Shown: positions 55,070-63,417 of the stretch, piece by piece | How positions within the stretch are numbered: the first letter of the stretch is position 1 | Layout: each line of letters begins with the position of its first letter | Source of the DNA: Tibeticola sediminis | Lineage (GTDB): Bacteria; Pseudomonadota; Gammaproteobacteria; Burkholderiales; Burkholderiaceae_C | DNA length: 64,000 nucleotides | Assembly (NCBI RefSeq): GCF_003843835.1 | Contig: NZ_RKQL01000003.1 | Coordinates: 62,001-126,000 of the forward strand | Direction of reading: 5' to 3' | Notes under the pieces: model-generated | Told to the model about the DNA's origin: nothing | Seen by the model: only the letters and a program-made list of their open reading frames with translations | The model's database searches: none | Made by a program: the position numbers and the translations under genes

Positions 55070-55669
55070 TCACAGGCCGCTGACGTATTCCGCCACGGCG
55101 GCCATCTCCAGCGGCGTCATTTTCTCGACGATGGTGTGCATGACCGCGTTGTCGTTGGTGCGCTCGCGGGTGTGGAACTGCTTGAGCTGGCTTTCGACGT
55201 AACCGGCATACTGGCCCGCCAGGCGCGGCAGCGATGCGGTGCCCAACCCAGCCGGGCCATGGCAGCTGGCGCAGGCCGGAACGCCACTGAATTTATTGCC
55301 ATGCAGATACAGGTATTTGCCCACCGCAGCCAATTCCGGGTCTTTCGGCGGCTCGGGCTGGACTTTCTGCTTCTCGAAATACTTGCCCAAGGCCACCATG
55401 TCTTCGGAGCTGAGCTTGGCCACCATCTCGCCCATCGCCGTGCTCTTGCGTTTGCCGGACTTGAAGGCTTCGAGCTGTTTGGCGATGTACTCGGCGTGTT
55501 GGCCGGCCAAGCGCGGAAACACTTCGCTCGAAGACTCACCCTCGGCACCGTGGCAGACGAAACACACGCCATTGACGATCTTCTTGGCGCGGGCTTCGTC
55601 ACTCTGGGCGTGGGCGGACAGCGCCAACATGGCCATCGCTGCGGCGAAGAAGCGGTTGAACCGTCGCAT
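55070..55669 (-). CDS. Periplasmic diheme cytochrome c (c4/c553 type)
   Basis: The 199-residue protein has a signal peptide (FFAAAMAMLALSAHAQ), heme motifs CFVCHGAEGESS and CASCHGPAGLG, and LAGQHAEY and LAGQYAGY repeats. It resembles the convergent cytochrome at 54396-55007 domain for domain, suggesting an inverted duplication. It is downstream of the fcc genes, but a terminator lies between, so it has its own promoter. It is a likely electron acceptor from flavocytochrome c or SoxAX. Confidence 0.9.
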   Translation of the reverse strand: MRRFNRFFAAAMAMLALSAHAQSDEARAKKIVNGVCFVCHGAEGESSSEVFPRLAGQHAEYIAKQLEAFKSGKRKSTAMGEMVAKLSSEDMVALGKYFEKQKVQPEPPKDPELAAVGKYLYLHGNKFSGVPACASCHGPAGLGTASLPRLAGQYAGYVESQLKQFHTRERTNDNAVMHTIVEKMTPLEMAAVAEYVSGL

Positions 55670-55699
55670 GTTTATATGCTCACTCAGTGAAATAAATCT

Positions 55700-55733
55700 G
55701 AAAGAAAAGCGCCGCTCGGTCAGCAAGCGGCGC
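55700..55733 (-). terminator. Terminator after fccB
   Basis: On the minus strand GCGCCGCT, a 9-nt loop and AGCGGCGC are followed by TTTTCTTT. It lies 61 nt beyond the fccB stop and about 30 nt before the next cytochrome gene. Confidence 0.82.
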
Positions 55734-55793
55734 ATGGCGCTCGTCCTGATCGGGCGCGGCCAGCGATGACGATCGCCGCAGGCCCGAGCGGGA

Positions 55794-57074
55794 TCATCCC
55801 AGCGTGTCCGCCCAGATGTTACGCGCCCAGCCGAGTGCGTAACGACCTTCCAACTCGCTCGCGGCCTTGGAGATGCCACCGGAATCAGGCACGGTGAGCA
55901 TGGTCTTCTTCTCAGCGTCGTAGCGGTGCACGCTGGCGACATGCACGGCATCCTCGTCGGTCACGAAGCTGTAGCAGGTGTTGTTGTAAATCGGCAGGCT
56001 AGGCACCGGCTTGCCGCTGAGCAGCGCCACGACGGCGGCGGCACAGGTCTTGCCGTGCTGATTGGCCATGTGCCCGGACTTGGGCATGCCCGGCGCGATC
56101 TGGATCGAGTCGCCAATCACATGCACGTTCTTCGCGGCTTTCGATTCGAAGGTCAGGAAGTCCACCTCACACCAACGCTTGTTGGCCGTCGCCAGACCCG
56201 TCTTCACCGCGATGTCGCCCGCACGCATGCTCGGCACCACGTTCGCAACGCTGGCCTTGAAATCGTCGTTGAACTCGAACTTGAGCGTGCGCGTCGCGGC
56301 ATCGACGTCGGTGACGCGGTGCTTGGGCCGGTATTCGATCATCCCGTCGTAGTGCTCTTTCCAGGCCTTGAGGAACAAGCCCTTCTTGGACTGGATGTCA
56401 TCGTTGGCGTCGAAGATCACCACCTTGCTCTTGGGCTTGGCGCGCTTGAAATAATTGGCCACCATGCAGGCGCGCTCATACGGGCCCGGCGGGCAGCGGT
56501 AGGGCGCGAGCGGAATGGCGAGCGCGTAGACGCCGCCGTCGGGCATGGCTTCGAGCTGCTTGCGCAGCGCCACCGTCTGCGGACCGGCTTTCCATGAATG
56601 CAGCACCTGCTCCTGCGCGCCGGGCTTAGCCATGCCCGGCAGGGTTTCCCACATGAAGTCCACGCCGGGGGAGACGATCAAGCGGTCGTAGGGCAGTGTG
56701 TTGCCGCCGGCCAAGCGCACCTGCCGCTTGTCCACGTCGATGGCCTCGACGCGGTCGCGCACCAGCGTCACGCCGTGCTTCTTCACGAGGTTGTCATAGG
56801 TGATGGTGATGTCATCCATCGACTTCAACCCGGCCAGCACCAGGTTGGAAATCGGGCAAGAGATGAATGTGGGGTTGGGCTCGACGAGCGTGACGTCCAC
56901 CCCGCCCTCGGACCACATCCGGACATACTTCGCCGCGGTCGCCCCCCCGTAGCCGCCACCGATGACCACGACCTTGGGCTTGTTGCCGCCGACGCTCGCG
57001 CATCCGCCAAACAGCGTGGCGCTGGCCAACACGGAACCGGCCGCGACCCCTTGTACAAATTGACGACGTTTCAT
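55794..57074 (-). CDS. fccB: Flavocytochrome c sulfide dehydrogenase, flavoprotein subunit
   Basis: FccB is a periplasmic FAD enzyme that oxidises sulfide (SoxF in sox nomenclature). The 426-residue protein has a Tat signal (KRRQFVQG), the FAD-binding KPKVVVIGGGYGGATAAKY, and the redox-active Cys pair, Cys73 in FISCPISN and the C-terminal Cys in NNTCYSFV. The acidic DANDDIQSKKGLF loop is typical. It follows fccA by 17 nt. FCSD lets the organism use sulfide alongside thiosulfate handled by Sox. Confidence 0.95.
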   Translation of the reverse strand: MKRRQFVQGVAAGSVLASATLFGGCASVGGNKPKVVVIGGGYGGATAAKYVRMWSEGGVDVTLVEPNPTFISCPISNLVLAGLKSMDDITITYDNLVKKHGVTLVRDRVEAIDVDKRQVRLAGGNTLPYDRLIVSPGVDFMWETLPGMAKPGAQEQVLHSWKAGPQTVALRKQLEAMPDGGVYALAIPLAPYRCPPGPYERACMVANYFKRAKPKSKVVIFDANDDIQSKKGLFLKAWKEHYDGMIEYRPKHRVTDVDAATRTLKFEFNDDFKASVANVVPSMRAGDIAVKTGLATANKRWCEVDFLTFESKAAKNVHVIGDSIQIAPGMPKSGHMANQHGKTCAAAVVALLSGKPVPSLPIYNNTCYSFVTDEDAVHVASVHRYDAEKKTMLTVPDSGGISKAASELEGRYALGWARNIWADTLG

Positions 57075-57091
57075 GCTCGATCTCCTCGTTC

Positions 57092-57397
57092 TTATTTCTT
57101 CAGTGCCGCGAAATAGCCAGCCAGTTGCTGGAGCTGCTCATCGGAATAGCCTTTGGCAATCTGATGCATCAGCGTCGCCGGCTTGCGCCCGGTCTTGAAG
57201 TCGAGCAATTTTTTCAGCAACTCGTCCTGTTTCTGCCCGGCGAGGGACTCCATGCCCTTCTCCGCAACACCGTGGGTGCCGTGGCAGTTGGCACACGCGG
57301 CAGCCCAGCTCCGCAGTTGCACCGCGTCGGCCGGCTGTGCCTGGGCCACGCCCAAACCTGCAGCCAGCGCCAAGGCTCCAGCAATCCATGTCTTCAT
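57092..57397 (-). CDS. fccA: Cytochrome c subunit of flavocytochrome c sulfide dehydrogenase
   Basis: The 101-residue product has a signal peptide (AGALALAAGLGVAQAQ) and a single heme motif CANCHGTHG, with a Met in PATLMHQIAKGYSDEQ as a candidate sixth ligand. It is the monoheme FccA form rather than the diheme one. AAGGAG lies 5 nt before ATG 57397, which fixes the start. It is directly followed by fccB. A degenerate Fnr-type dyad lies 82 nt upstream. Confidence 0.92.
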   Translation of the reverse strand: MKTWIAGALALAAGLGVAQAQPADAVQLRSWAAACANCHGTHGVAEKGMESLAGQKQDELLKKLLDFKTGRKPATLMHQIAKGYSDEQLQQLAGYFAALKK

Positions 57398-57478
57398 CGT
57401 CGCTCCTTCGGTTGATCGTTTTCGTTCGCCCAAACGCCCAACGGCGTTCGGCCTACCCCTGATCGGGCGCACAATGCC

Positions 57479-57492
57479 CTGATCTATATCAG
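57479..57492 (-). promoter_or_regulatory. Fnr-like dyad upstream of fccAB
   Basis: CTGAT-N4-ATCAG is an exact inverted repeat in which the outer T of each Fnr half-site (TTGAT) is replaced by C. It is centred about 88 nt before the fccA start. No strong -10 follows at the class II distance. Confidence 0.35.
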
Positions 57493-57571
57493 CGCTTTGC
57501 GAATCAATCATAAATTTTCGTCACTACCGTGACAGCCCGGGAAAACCCGCCTGCGCCACGTCAGCGCAACG

Positions 57572-57946
57572 TCAGGCTGACGTCGATTTTTCGCCGCCGG
57601 GTCCGTCGTCGATCTGACTTTCGATGGCGATTTGAGTGCAAACCGCGCGACACAGACTGGCCACCCGGTCATCGATGATCCGGTAATAAATCTGCACCCC
57701 TTCGCGCCGCTTGCCAAGGACGCCGGCCTGGTAGAGCGTGTTGAGGTGCTGCGACATATTCGGCTGCGTCGCATCGATCTCTCGAAGCAACTCGCCCACG
57801 TTCTTCTCCCCGTTGCACAAGCTGCTGATGATCTTGAGCCGCATCGGGGCCGACATGACCCGAAAAACTTCCGCAGCAAGCTCGAACACCTGATCGGACT
57901 CGCTGTAGGACGGGGTGGTATCCGGCGTCTTCGTGGATTTGGACAT
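57572..57946 (-). CDS. ArsR-family thiol-based regulator, SoxR paralogue
   Basis: The 124-residue protein closely resembles SoxR at 31364-31681: the shared stretch PNMSQHLNTLYQAGVLGKRR is the DNA-binding part, and Cys44 (SSLCNGEKN) and Cys99 (ASLCRAVC) align with the sulfur-sensing pair; Cys103 is extra. It has its own upstream gap with a dyad, and the fcc genes follow 174 nt downstream. I infer control of fccAB or of itself by persulfide. ATG 57946 is chosen; a longer frame adds unrelated residues. Confidence 0.9.
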   Translation of the reverse strand: MSKSTKTPDTTPSYSESDQVFELAAEVFRVMSAPMRLKIISSLCNGEKNVGELLREIDATQPNMSQHLNTLYQAGVLGKRREGVQIYYRIIDDRVASLCRAVCTQIAIESQIDDGPGGEKSTSA

Positions 57947-57982
57947 GGCTCTCAGTCGGTCGAGTCTACGAACCGTACGGCG

Positions 57983-58014
57983 GTGCATTTTCATACAAAA
58001 CCCGAAATGTGCAC
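57983..58014 (-). promoter_or_regulatory. Dyad upstream of the second ArsR-type gene
   Basis: GTGCATTT and AAATGTGCAC face each other across 14 nt, forming an imperfect inverted repeat 37 nt upstream of the start codon. It could be the autoregulatory operator. It differs in sequence from the dyad before soxR. Confidence 0.35.
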
Positions 58015-58066
58015 GAGATTGGCCGAGGCGCAAACGGCGCCCCACCGCTTCCTATCGAAGCCGATT

Positions 58067-59377
58067 TCAAACCGTCCTGTCGGTGAGGCGCTCAAACGCC
58101 ACATGGCCGCCGACCAGCGTCGCCCGCACGCGCCCGGGAAGTTCGTAGCCCTGAAACGGGGTGTGCTTGCCGTGGCTGCGTAAGCCTTCGGCCGTGACGA
58201 CCCAGGCCGCCTGCGGGTCGAAGACACAGACATCCGCGACCCCCCCTTCGACCAAGCGGCCCAGACTGGATTGCAAAGACCCCATGGACGAAGCCAATAT
58301 GTCCGCCGGATGGCTCGTGAGCGTGGCCCAGGCCTGCGTCGGCGGCATGCCCTCGTCGAGCGCCCATTTGTGCGCCAGCGAGGCCAACAACTCGATCGCG
58401 GTCGCCCCAGGCTCGGCCTGACCGAACGGCAAGGCCTTCGCGTCCGAGCCAACCGGGTTGTGATCGGAAACCAGCGCCGTGAGCGTGCCGTCGGCAAGCG
58501 CGGCACGCAAGGCCGCGCGATCGCGGGCCTGGCGCAGCGGCGGGGACAGGCGCGCATGGCTGTCGAAATAGCCGATGTCGAGGTCGGTGAGATGCAGCGA
58601 ATGCACGCTCACATCGGCCGTCACCGCCAGGCCCTGCGCCCGCGCCGCCCGCACGAGTTCGACGCCTGCAGCACTGCTGAGTCGACACAGATGCACCCGT
58701 GCGCCCGTTGCGCGAACGAGTTCAAAAATCGTATGCAAGGCGATGGTTTCCGCGGCGACCGGAACCCCGGGCAGACCCATGCGCGTCGCCAGCGACCCGC
58801 TAGCGGCCACGCCGCCGCCCAGGTAGGCATCTTGGGGACGCAGCCAGACCGTGTAGCCGAACGTGCTCGCATATTGCAGCGCACGCAGCAGAACCTGGGT
58901 GTTGGCCATGGCCTGGTCCGCCTGGCCAAATCCCACACAACCCGCCTCGGCGAGGTGGACCATCTCGGTGAGCGCCTCGCCTGCCAAGCCCTTCGTCAAG
59001 GCACCGAGCGGAAACACCCGGGCCTGATGCAGCCGCTCGGCGCGGTACCGCAGCATCTCGACCAGCCCCGGTTCATCGAGCACGGGGTCGGTGTCCGGTG
59101 GGCAGACCAGCGCCGTCACCCCGCCCGCGACCGCAGCGGCCATCTCGGACTCCAGCAGGCCAACATGTTCGTGCCCTGGCTCTCGCAAGCGCGCGGCCAA
59201 GTCGATCAAACCCGGCAGAATCAGACAGCCTTGCGCGTCGATGACACGGTCCGCTGCAAAGCCCGCGGGCTCATTGCCGAGCGCCACGATCCGCCCCGAG
59301 GCGACCGCCACACTGCCGGGCTCATCGCGCCCCGAAGCCGGGTCGATGATGCGCCCCCCTCGAATGATGAGCTTCAT
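58067..59377 (-). CDS. pyrX: Non-catalytic dihydroorotase-like protein PyrX (PyrC')
   Basis: The 436-residue protein has the dihydroorotase fold but lacks its metal centre: the signature DxHxHxREPG reads LIDLAARLREPGHE, with both histidines gone. Such pseudo-dihydroorotases in proteobacteria hold aspartate transcarbamoylase in its dodecameric assembly and have no activity of their own. It is the last gene of yqgE-ruvX-pyrR-pyrB-pyrX, 40 nt downstream of pyrB. A true PyrC must lie elsewhere. Confidence 0.9.
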   Translation of the reverse strand: MKLIIRGGRIIDPASGRDEPGSVAVASGRIVALGNEPAGFAADRVIDAQGCLILPGLIDLAARLREPGHEHVGLLESEMAAAVAGGVTALVCPPDTDPVLDEPGLVEMLRYRAERLHQARVFPLGALTKGLAGEALTEMVHLAEAGCVGFGQADQAMANTQVLLRALQYASTFGYTVWLRPQDAYLGGGVAASGSLATRMGLPGVPVAAETIALHTIFELVRATGARVHLCRLSSAAGVELVRAARAQGLAVTADVSVHSLHLTDLDIGYFDSHARLSPPLRQARDRAALRAALADGTLTALVSDHNPVGSDAKALPFGQAEPGATAIELLASLAHKWALDEGMPPTQAWATLTSHPADILASSMGSLQSSLGRLVEGGVADVCVFDPQAAWVVTAEGLRSHGKHTPFQGYELPGRVRATLVGGHVAFERLTDRTV

Positions 59378-59417
59378 CGCAGCGCTCCCTCGTTCAACAT
59401 CCATGCAACCATCACGA

Positions 59418-60380
59418 TCACGCCTCGTTTCCAGCCACGATGCTCATCACGGCCATACGGACCGCAATGCCAAACGTCACCTGCGGCAGGATCACGCTCT
59501 GCCGGCTGTCGGCCACCGCAGAATCGATCTCGACGCCGCGATTGATCGGGCCGGGGTGCATCACGATGGCGTCAGGCTTGGCCCACTGCAGGCGCTCGGG
59601 CGTCAGGCCGAAGCTCTTGAAAAACTCCTGGCTCGAAGGCAGCAAGGCACCACTCATGCGCTCGTTCTGCAGCCGCAACATGATGACGACATCCGCATCC
59701 CGCAGGCCCTCCTGAAGGGTGTGGCAGACCCGAACCCCCATCGCCGCCATGTCAGCTGGCACCAAAGTCTTGGGCCCGACCACCCGAACCTCGGCGCATC
59801 CGAGGGTGGTGAGCGCGTGGATGTCCGAGCGCGCGACCCGCGAATGCAAGACATCGCCAACGATTGCCACCGTCAGGTTGGAAAAGCCGCCTTTGTAGTG
59901 GCCTATGGTGTAGGCGTCGAGCAGCCCCTGCGTGGGGTGTGCATGTCGGCCGTCGCCGGCATTGATGACGTGGACATGCGGGGCCACATGCTTGGCGATC
60001 AGGAATGGCGCGCCCGACTCGCTGTGGCGCACCACGAAGATGTCGGCAGCCATGGCCGAGAGGTTCGCAATCGTGTCGAGCAGCGACTCGCCCTTGGAGG
60101 CAGAAGAGCGCGCGATATCGAGGTTGATCACGTCCGCAGACAGGCGTTTGGCTGCAATCTCAAAGGTGGTCCGGGTCCGCGTCGAGTTTTCAAAGAAGAG
60201 GTTGAAAACACTTTTTCCCCGCAGCAAGGGCACCTTCTTGACCTCTCGGTCGTTGACACTGACGAAATTGCTGGCCGTGTCCAAAATGTGGGTGAGGATG
60301 TCCCGGGGCAGGCCCTCGGTCGATAGCAAATGGATCAGCTCCCCGTGTCGATTGAGCTGAGGGTGGCGCTGGTGCAACAT
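59418..60380 (-). CDS. pyrB: Aspartate carbamoyltransferase catalytic subunit
   Basis: PyrB makes carbamoyl aspartate, the first committed step of pyrimidine synthesis. The 320-residue protein has the carbamoyl-phosphate signature [18 protein letters not shown], the 80s-type loop [12 protein letters not shown], and [13 protein letters not shown]. Its start is adjacent to the pyrR stop with no gap. It needs PyrX for assembly in this class of enzyme. Confidence 0.97.
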   Translation of the reverse strand: MLHQRHPQLNRHGELIHLLSTEGLPRDILTHILDTASNFVSVNDREVKKVPLLRGKSVFNLFFENSTRTRTTFEIAAKRLSADVINLDIARSSASKGESLLDTIANLSAMAADIFVVRHSESGAPFLIAKHVAPHVHVINAGDGRHAHPTQGLLDAYTIGHYKGGFSNLTVAIVGDVLHSRVARSDIHALTTLGCAEVRVVGPKTLVPADMAAMGVRVCHTLQEGLRDADVVIMLRLQNERMSGALLPSSQEFFKSFGLTPERLQWAKPDAIVMHPGPINRGVEIDSAVADSRQSVILPQVTFGIAVRMAVMSIVAGNEA

Positions 60381-60893
60381 TCAAGCCTCCTCGATGCGGA
60401 ACCGGAATTGCCCCTGCTCCCCGCGGTCCAGCGCGAGTTTCATCGAGGGCCCGAGCACGACGCTCGCCGCAGCAAAGTCCGGCTGAATGGGTAACTCCCG
60501 CCCGCCGCGATCGACCAGAACGGCCAGTCGCACGCGCGCCGGACGTCCGTAATCGAACAGCTCATTGAGCACCGCGCGCAGCGTTCGGCCGGTGTGGATG
60601 ACGTCGTCGAGTAAGAGAATCTCCGCGCCTTCGACATCGAAAGGCAGACGGGTTTTCCCCCCGTAGCTCAAGCCGCGCCGCGAAAAATCATCGCGATGCA
60701 AAGAGGACGAGATGACGCCCGGCTCGCCCGCCCTCTGCCAGTCTCGGTGCAAGCGTTCGGCCAGCCACGCCCCTCCCGAAGTGATGCCGACGAGTTTCAC
60801 CGATTCGTCAGCCCAGGGACGCACGCCGTCGCGCAAGGCCACATACAAAGCCTCCGCGTCGAGCGGCAACGATCCCGTCGTGGTGATGCTCAT
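60381..60893 (-). CDS. pyrR: PyrR-type phosphoribosyltransferase/pyrimidine regulator
   Basis: The 170-residue protein has the PRPP loop ILLLDDVIHTGRTLRAVLN and a VDRGGRELPIQPDF segment seen in PyrR. In Gram-positives PyrR attenuates pyr mRNA; in proteobacteria its regulatory role is less clear, and uracil phosphoribosyltransferase activity is an alternative. Its ATG overlaps the ruvX stop by 4 nt. I see no classic PyrR-binding antiterminator in front of pyrB, since the genes abut. Confidence 0.92.
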   Translation of the reverse strand: MSITTTGSLPLDAEALYVALRDGVRPWADESVKLVGITSGGAWLAERLHRDWQRAGEPGVISSSLHRDDFSRRGLSYGGKTRLPFDVEGAEILLLDDVIHTGRTLRAVLNELFDYGRPARVRLAVLVDRGGRELPIQPDFAAASVVLGPSMKLALDRGEQGQFRFRIEEA

Positions 60894-61312
60894 GTCAACT
60901 CCGAAAAAAACTGTTCCAGTATGACGCAGGCGCTCGCAGCATCGAGGTCATAAGCACCCCTCGCCTGCGCCTCGGTCGTGCTGTAGCGCTCATCGACTTC
61001 GAACACGGGTATGCCGAAGCGGGCGCGCAGTTGCCGGGCAAAACGCCGCGCCCTTTGGGTGTTTTCATGGGGCGCCCCGTCCGGATGGAAAGGCACACCG
61101 ACGACCAAGGCGTCGGGCTGCCACTCGGCAATCCGGGCGGCTGCAGCCTCCATGCGGGCCGCCCCCTCGGCACGTATGGTCGGCAAAGGTGTAGCCTGCG
61201 CCAGAAGGCGGTTGCCCACCGCGACGCCTGTGCGCTTCAATCCGAAGTCGAAGGCCAGAAACGTCGCCAGCCCCTCGACGCCTGCGCGGCTGAATCCATC
61301 CTCTCGGGTCAT
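60890..61312 (-). CDS. ruvX: Putative pre-16S rRNA nuclease RuvX (YqgF)
   Basis: YqgF/RuvX is an RNase H-fold protein that trims the 5' end of 16S rRNA. The 140-residue product has FLAFDFGLKRTGVAVGNRL, with the first catalytic Asp, VVGVPFHPDG and the last catalytic region VFEVDERYSTTEAQ. Its start overlaps yqgE by 4 nt and its stop overlaps pyrR by 4 nt, so all three are translationally coupled. Confidence 0.95.
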   Translation of the reverse strand: MTREDGFSRAGVEGLATFLAFDFGLKRTGVAVGNRLLAQATPLPTIRAEGAARMEAAAARIAEWQPDALVVGVPFHPDGAPHENTQRARRFARQLRARFGIPVFEVDERYSTTEAQARGAYDLDAASACVILEQFFSELT

Positions 61313-61908
61313 GCGTGACCCGCCTGTCCCGAAAGCCGGCCTGCGTCGATACCCAGTAGTGCCATTGCCCGCTCGTACCGTTGCTCGATCGGCACCTCGA
61401 ACAGCAAGGATGGGTCAGCCTCGACGGTCAGCCACAGGTTCTCGAGCAACTCGGACTCGAGCTGCCCGCCCTCCCAGCCCACACATCCGAGCGCCACACA
61501 CAGCCGTCGAGGTCCGCCGCCGCAGGCCAAGGCTTCCAGCACATCGCGGGAGGTCGTCAGGGCGACATCGCGGGAAACCCGTCGAGTCGAAGAAAACAGG
61601 GCGTTTTGCGGCCCGGCTTCGAGATCCAATAACGGCTCGTGGAGCACGAAACCCCGATCCATCTGCAACGGCCCACCCTGGAGGACGATTTGCCGGCTCA
61701 GCTCCGAGCGGGCCAAGGGTAGGTCGACCTTATCGAACAAGCCACCGAGATCCATCGAACCGGGTTTGTTCACGACCAATCCGAGCGCTCCGTCCTCGGT
61801 GTGCTCGCACAGATAGATGACGCTGCGCGCAAAAGCACCGTCTTCCAAACCCGGCATGGCAATGAGGAAATGATCTGCGAGGTCGGTGCCGGTGGAGTCG
61901 CGAGGCAT
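61309..61908 (-). CDS. YqgE/AlgH family protein (UPF0301)
   Basis: The 199-residue protein begins with the family segment LADHFLIAMPGLEDGAFARSV and has YLCEHTEDGALGLVVNKP and CVALGCVGWEGGQLESEL. Its molecular role is unknown to me; it commonly precedes yqgF/ruvX. It heads the operon and its start lies 15 bp from the divergent photolyase start. TAAAAT (61920-61915, minus) ends 6 nt before its ATG. Confidence 0.93.
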   Translation of the reverse strand: MPRDSTGTDLADHFLIAMPGLEDGAFARSVIYLCEHTEDGALGLVVNKPGSMDLGGLFDKVDLPLARSELSRQIVLQGGPLQMDRGFVLHEPLLDLEAGPQNALFSSTRRVSRDVALTTSRDVLEALACGGGPRRLCVALGCVGWEGGQLESELLENLWLTVEADPSLLFEVPIEQRYERAMALLGIDAGRLSGQAGHA

Positions 61909-61910
61909 GC

Positions 61911-61920
61911 CAGAATTTTA
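61911..61920. promoter_or_regulatory. Overlapping divergent -10 elements, yqgE / phrB
   Basis: On the plus strand CAGAAT (61911-61916) ends 7 nt before ATG 61924. On the minus strand TAAAAT (61920-61915) ends 6 nt before ATG 61908. The two start codons are separated by only 15 bp, leaving no room for leaders. Confidence 0.45.
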
Positions 61921-61923
61921 CCG

Positions 61924-63417
61924 ATGCCGACGAACAAACCCCATCGAAGCGGCCTGATGTGGTTCCGCCGAGACCTCCGTTGCAACGACAACACCGCTTT
62001 GCACCAGGCCTTGCGCCAGTGCGAGCGCGTCTATGTCGCCTTCGTTTTCGACCGCGCCATTCTCGACCCCCTGCCCCGCCAGGACCGCCGCGTCGGCTTC
62101 ATTCATGCCTCCGTGCTCGCGCTCGACCGGGACCTCCGTGCGCTGAGCCCGACACCGGGCGTGAACCTGATCGTCCGGCACGCCCATGCCGAGGGCGCGA
62201 TTGCGGATCTGGCGTTCCAGCTCGGCGTCGACGCCGTTTTTGCCAACGAGGACTACGAGCCCGAAGCCTGCGCCCGCGATGAACGGGTTCGCTCGGCGCT
62301 GTCCTCGTTGGGCGTGGCATTCCACCTCCACAAGGACCAGGTCGTCTTTGCCCCCAACGAGATTCGCACGCAGCAGGGCAAGCCCTATTCCGTCTTCACG
62401 CCGTTCAAGAACGCTTGGCTCGCCCGGCTCACGGAAGAAGACCTCGAGCCCCGCACCGCGGCCGACCATGCCGCGAGCCTCGCGGCCCCTCCGCCAGCCT
62501 TGCAACGCCCGATCCCTAGCCTCGCCGAAATGGGGTTTGAGCCTCCAGCCGACGAGGTTCAACGGCTTTTGCCCGGATCGGACGGCGCGACCCAGCGACT
62601 TCGAGATTTCCTCGGGCGCATCGACCGATACGATGCGCTGCGTGACTACCCGGCGCTCAAGGGGCCAAGCTATCTGAGCGTCCACCTACGCTTTGGCACG
62701 ATTTCGATCCGCGAACTCGTCGCCGCCGCGCAGGCGGCCGCACGCACAGGGGCTGGTACAGGGGCGACGACCTGGCTCAGCGAACTGGTTTGGCGTGAGT
62801 TTTACTTCCAGATCCTGGGGATGTACCCGCATGTGGTCGACCACAGCTTCAAGCCCGAATACGACCGGATCACTTGGGAAACCGGAGCCGAGGCCGACGC
62901 CGCGTTCGACGCGTGGTGCCAAGGCCAGACCGGCTATCCGTTGGTCGATGCCGGTATGCGGCAACTGAACCAAACCGGCTACCTGCACAACCGGCTGCGC
63001 ATGGTGACGGCGAGCTTCCTGGTCAAGAATCTGGGCATCGACTGGCGGCGAGGCGAGCGCTACTTTGCGGCCCGGCTCAACGACTATGACCTCGCTGCCA
63101 ATAACGGCGGCTGGCAATGGTGTGCTTCGACCGGATGCGATGCGCAGCCCTGGTTTCGCATATTCAATCCAGTGACTCAGAGCGAGCGCTTCGACCCCGA
63201 AGGCCGCTTCATCCGCCGTTACGTGCCGGAAATCGCCCAACTGCCCAACACCAGCATCCACGCCCCCTGGAAGGCAAAGCCGGTCGACCTTGCCGCTGCC
63301 GATGTTCGGCTCGGCATCGATTACCCCGCACCCATCGTCGCGCACGAGGCTGCGCGCGAGCGCACGCTCGCCCGCTATGCCGCCGTCCGCGGCCGTCAGG
63401 CCTCGACCGTCCCATAG
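61924..63417 (+). CDS. phrB: Deoxyribodipyrimidine photolyase
   Basis: PhrB repairs cyclobutane pyrimidine dimers with blue light. The 497-residue protein has the N-terminal antenna domain (LMWFRRDLRCNDNTALHQA) and the FAD domain with TWLSELVWREFYFQIL, QTGYPLVDAGMRQLNQTGYL and WQWCASTGCDAQPWFRIFNP, where conserved Trp residues relay electrons. It matches class I CPD photolyases. Its 3' end overlaps the convergent kinase gene by 22 nt. Confidence 0.95.
   Translation: MPTNKPHRSGLMWFRRDLRCNDNTALHQALRQCERVYVAFVFDRAILDPLPRQDRRVGFIHASVLALDRDLRALSPTPGVNLIVRHAHAEGAIADLAFQLGVDAVFANEDYEPEACARDERVRSALSSLGVAFHLHKDQVVFAPNEIRTQQGKPYSVFTPFKNAWLARLTEEDLEPRTAADHAASLAAPPPALQRPIPSLAEMGFEPPADEVQRLLPGSDGATQRLRDFLGRIDRYDALRDYPALKGPSYLSVHLRFGTISIRELVAAAQAAARTGAGTGATTWLSELVWREFYFQILGMYPHVVDHSFKPEYDRITWETGAEADAAFDAWCQGQTGYPLVDAGMRQLNQTGYLHNRLRMVTASFLVKNLGIDWRRGERYFAARLNDYDLAANNGGWQWCASTGCDAQPWFRIFNPVTQSERFDPEGRFIRRYVPEIAQLPNTSIHAPWKAKPVDLAAADVRLGIDYPAPIVAHEAARERTLARYAAVRGRQASTVP

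Noticed and set aside
55794-57074. FccB as a lipoprotein
   Set aside because: LFGGC near residue 25 does not fit the lipobox well; a Tat signal (KRRQFV) explains the N-terminus.
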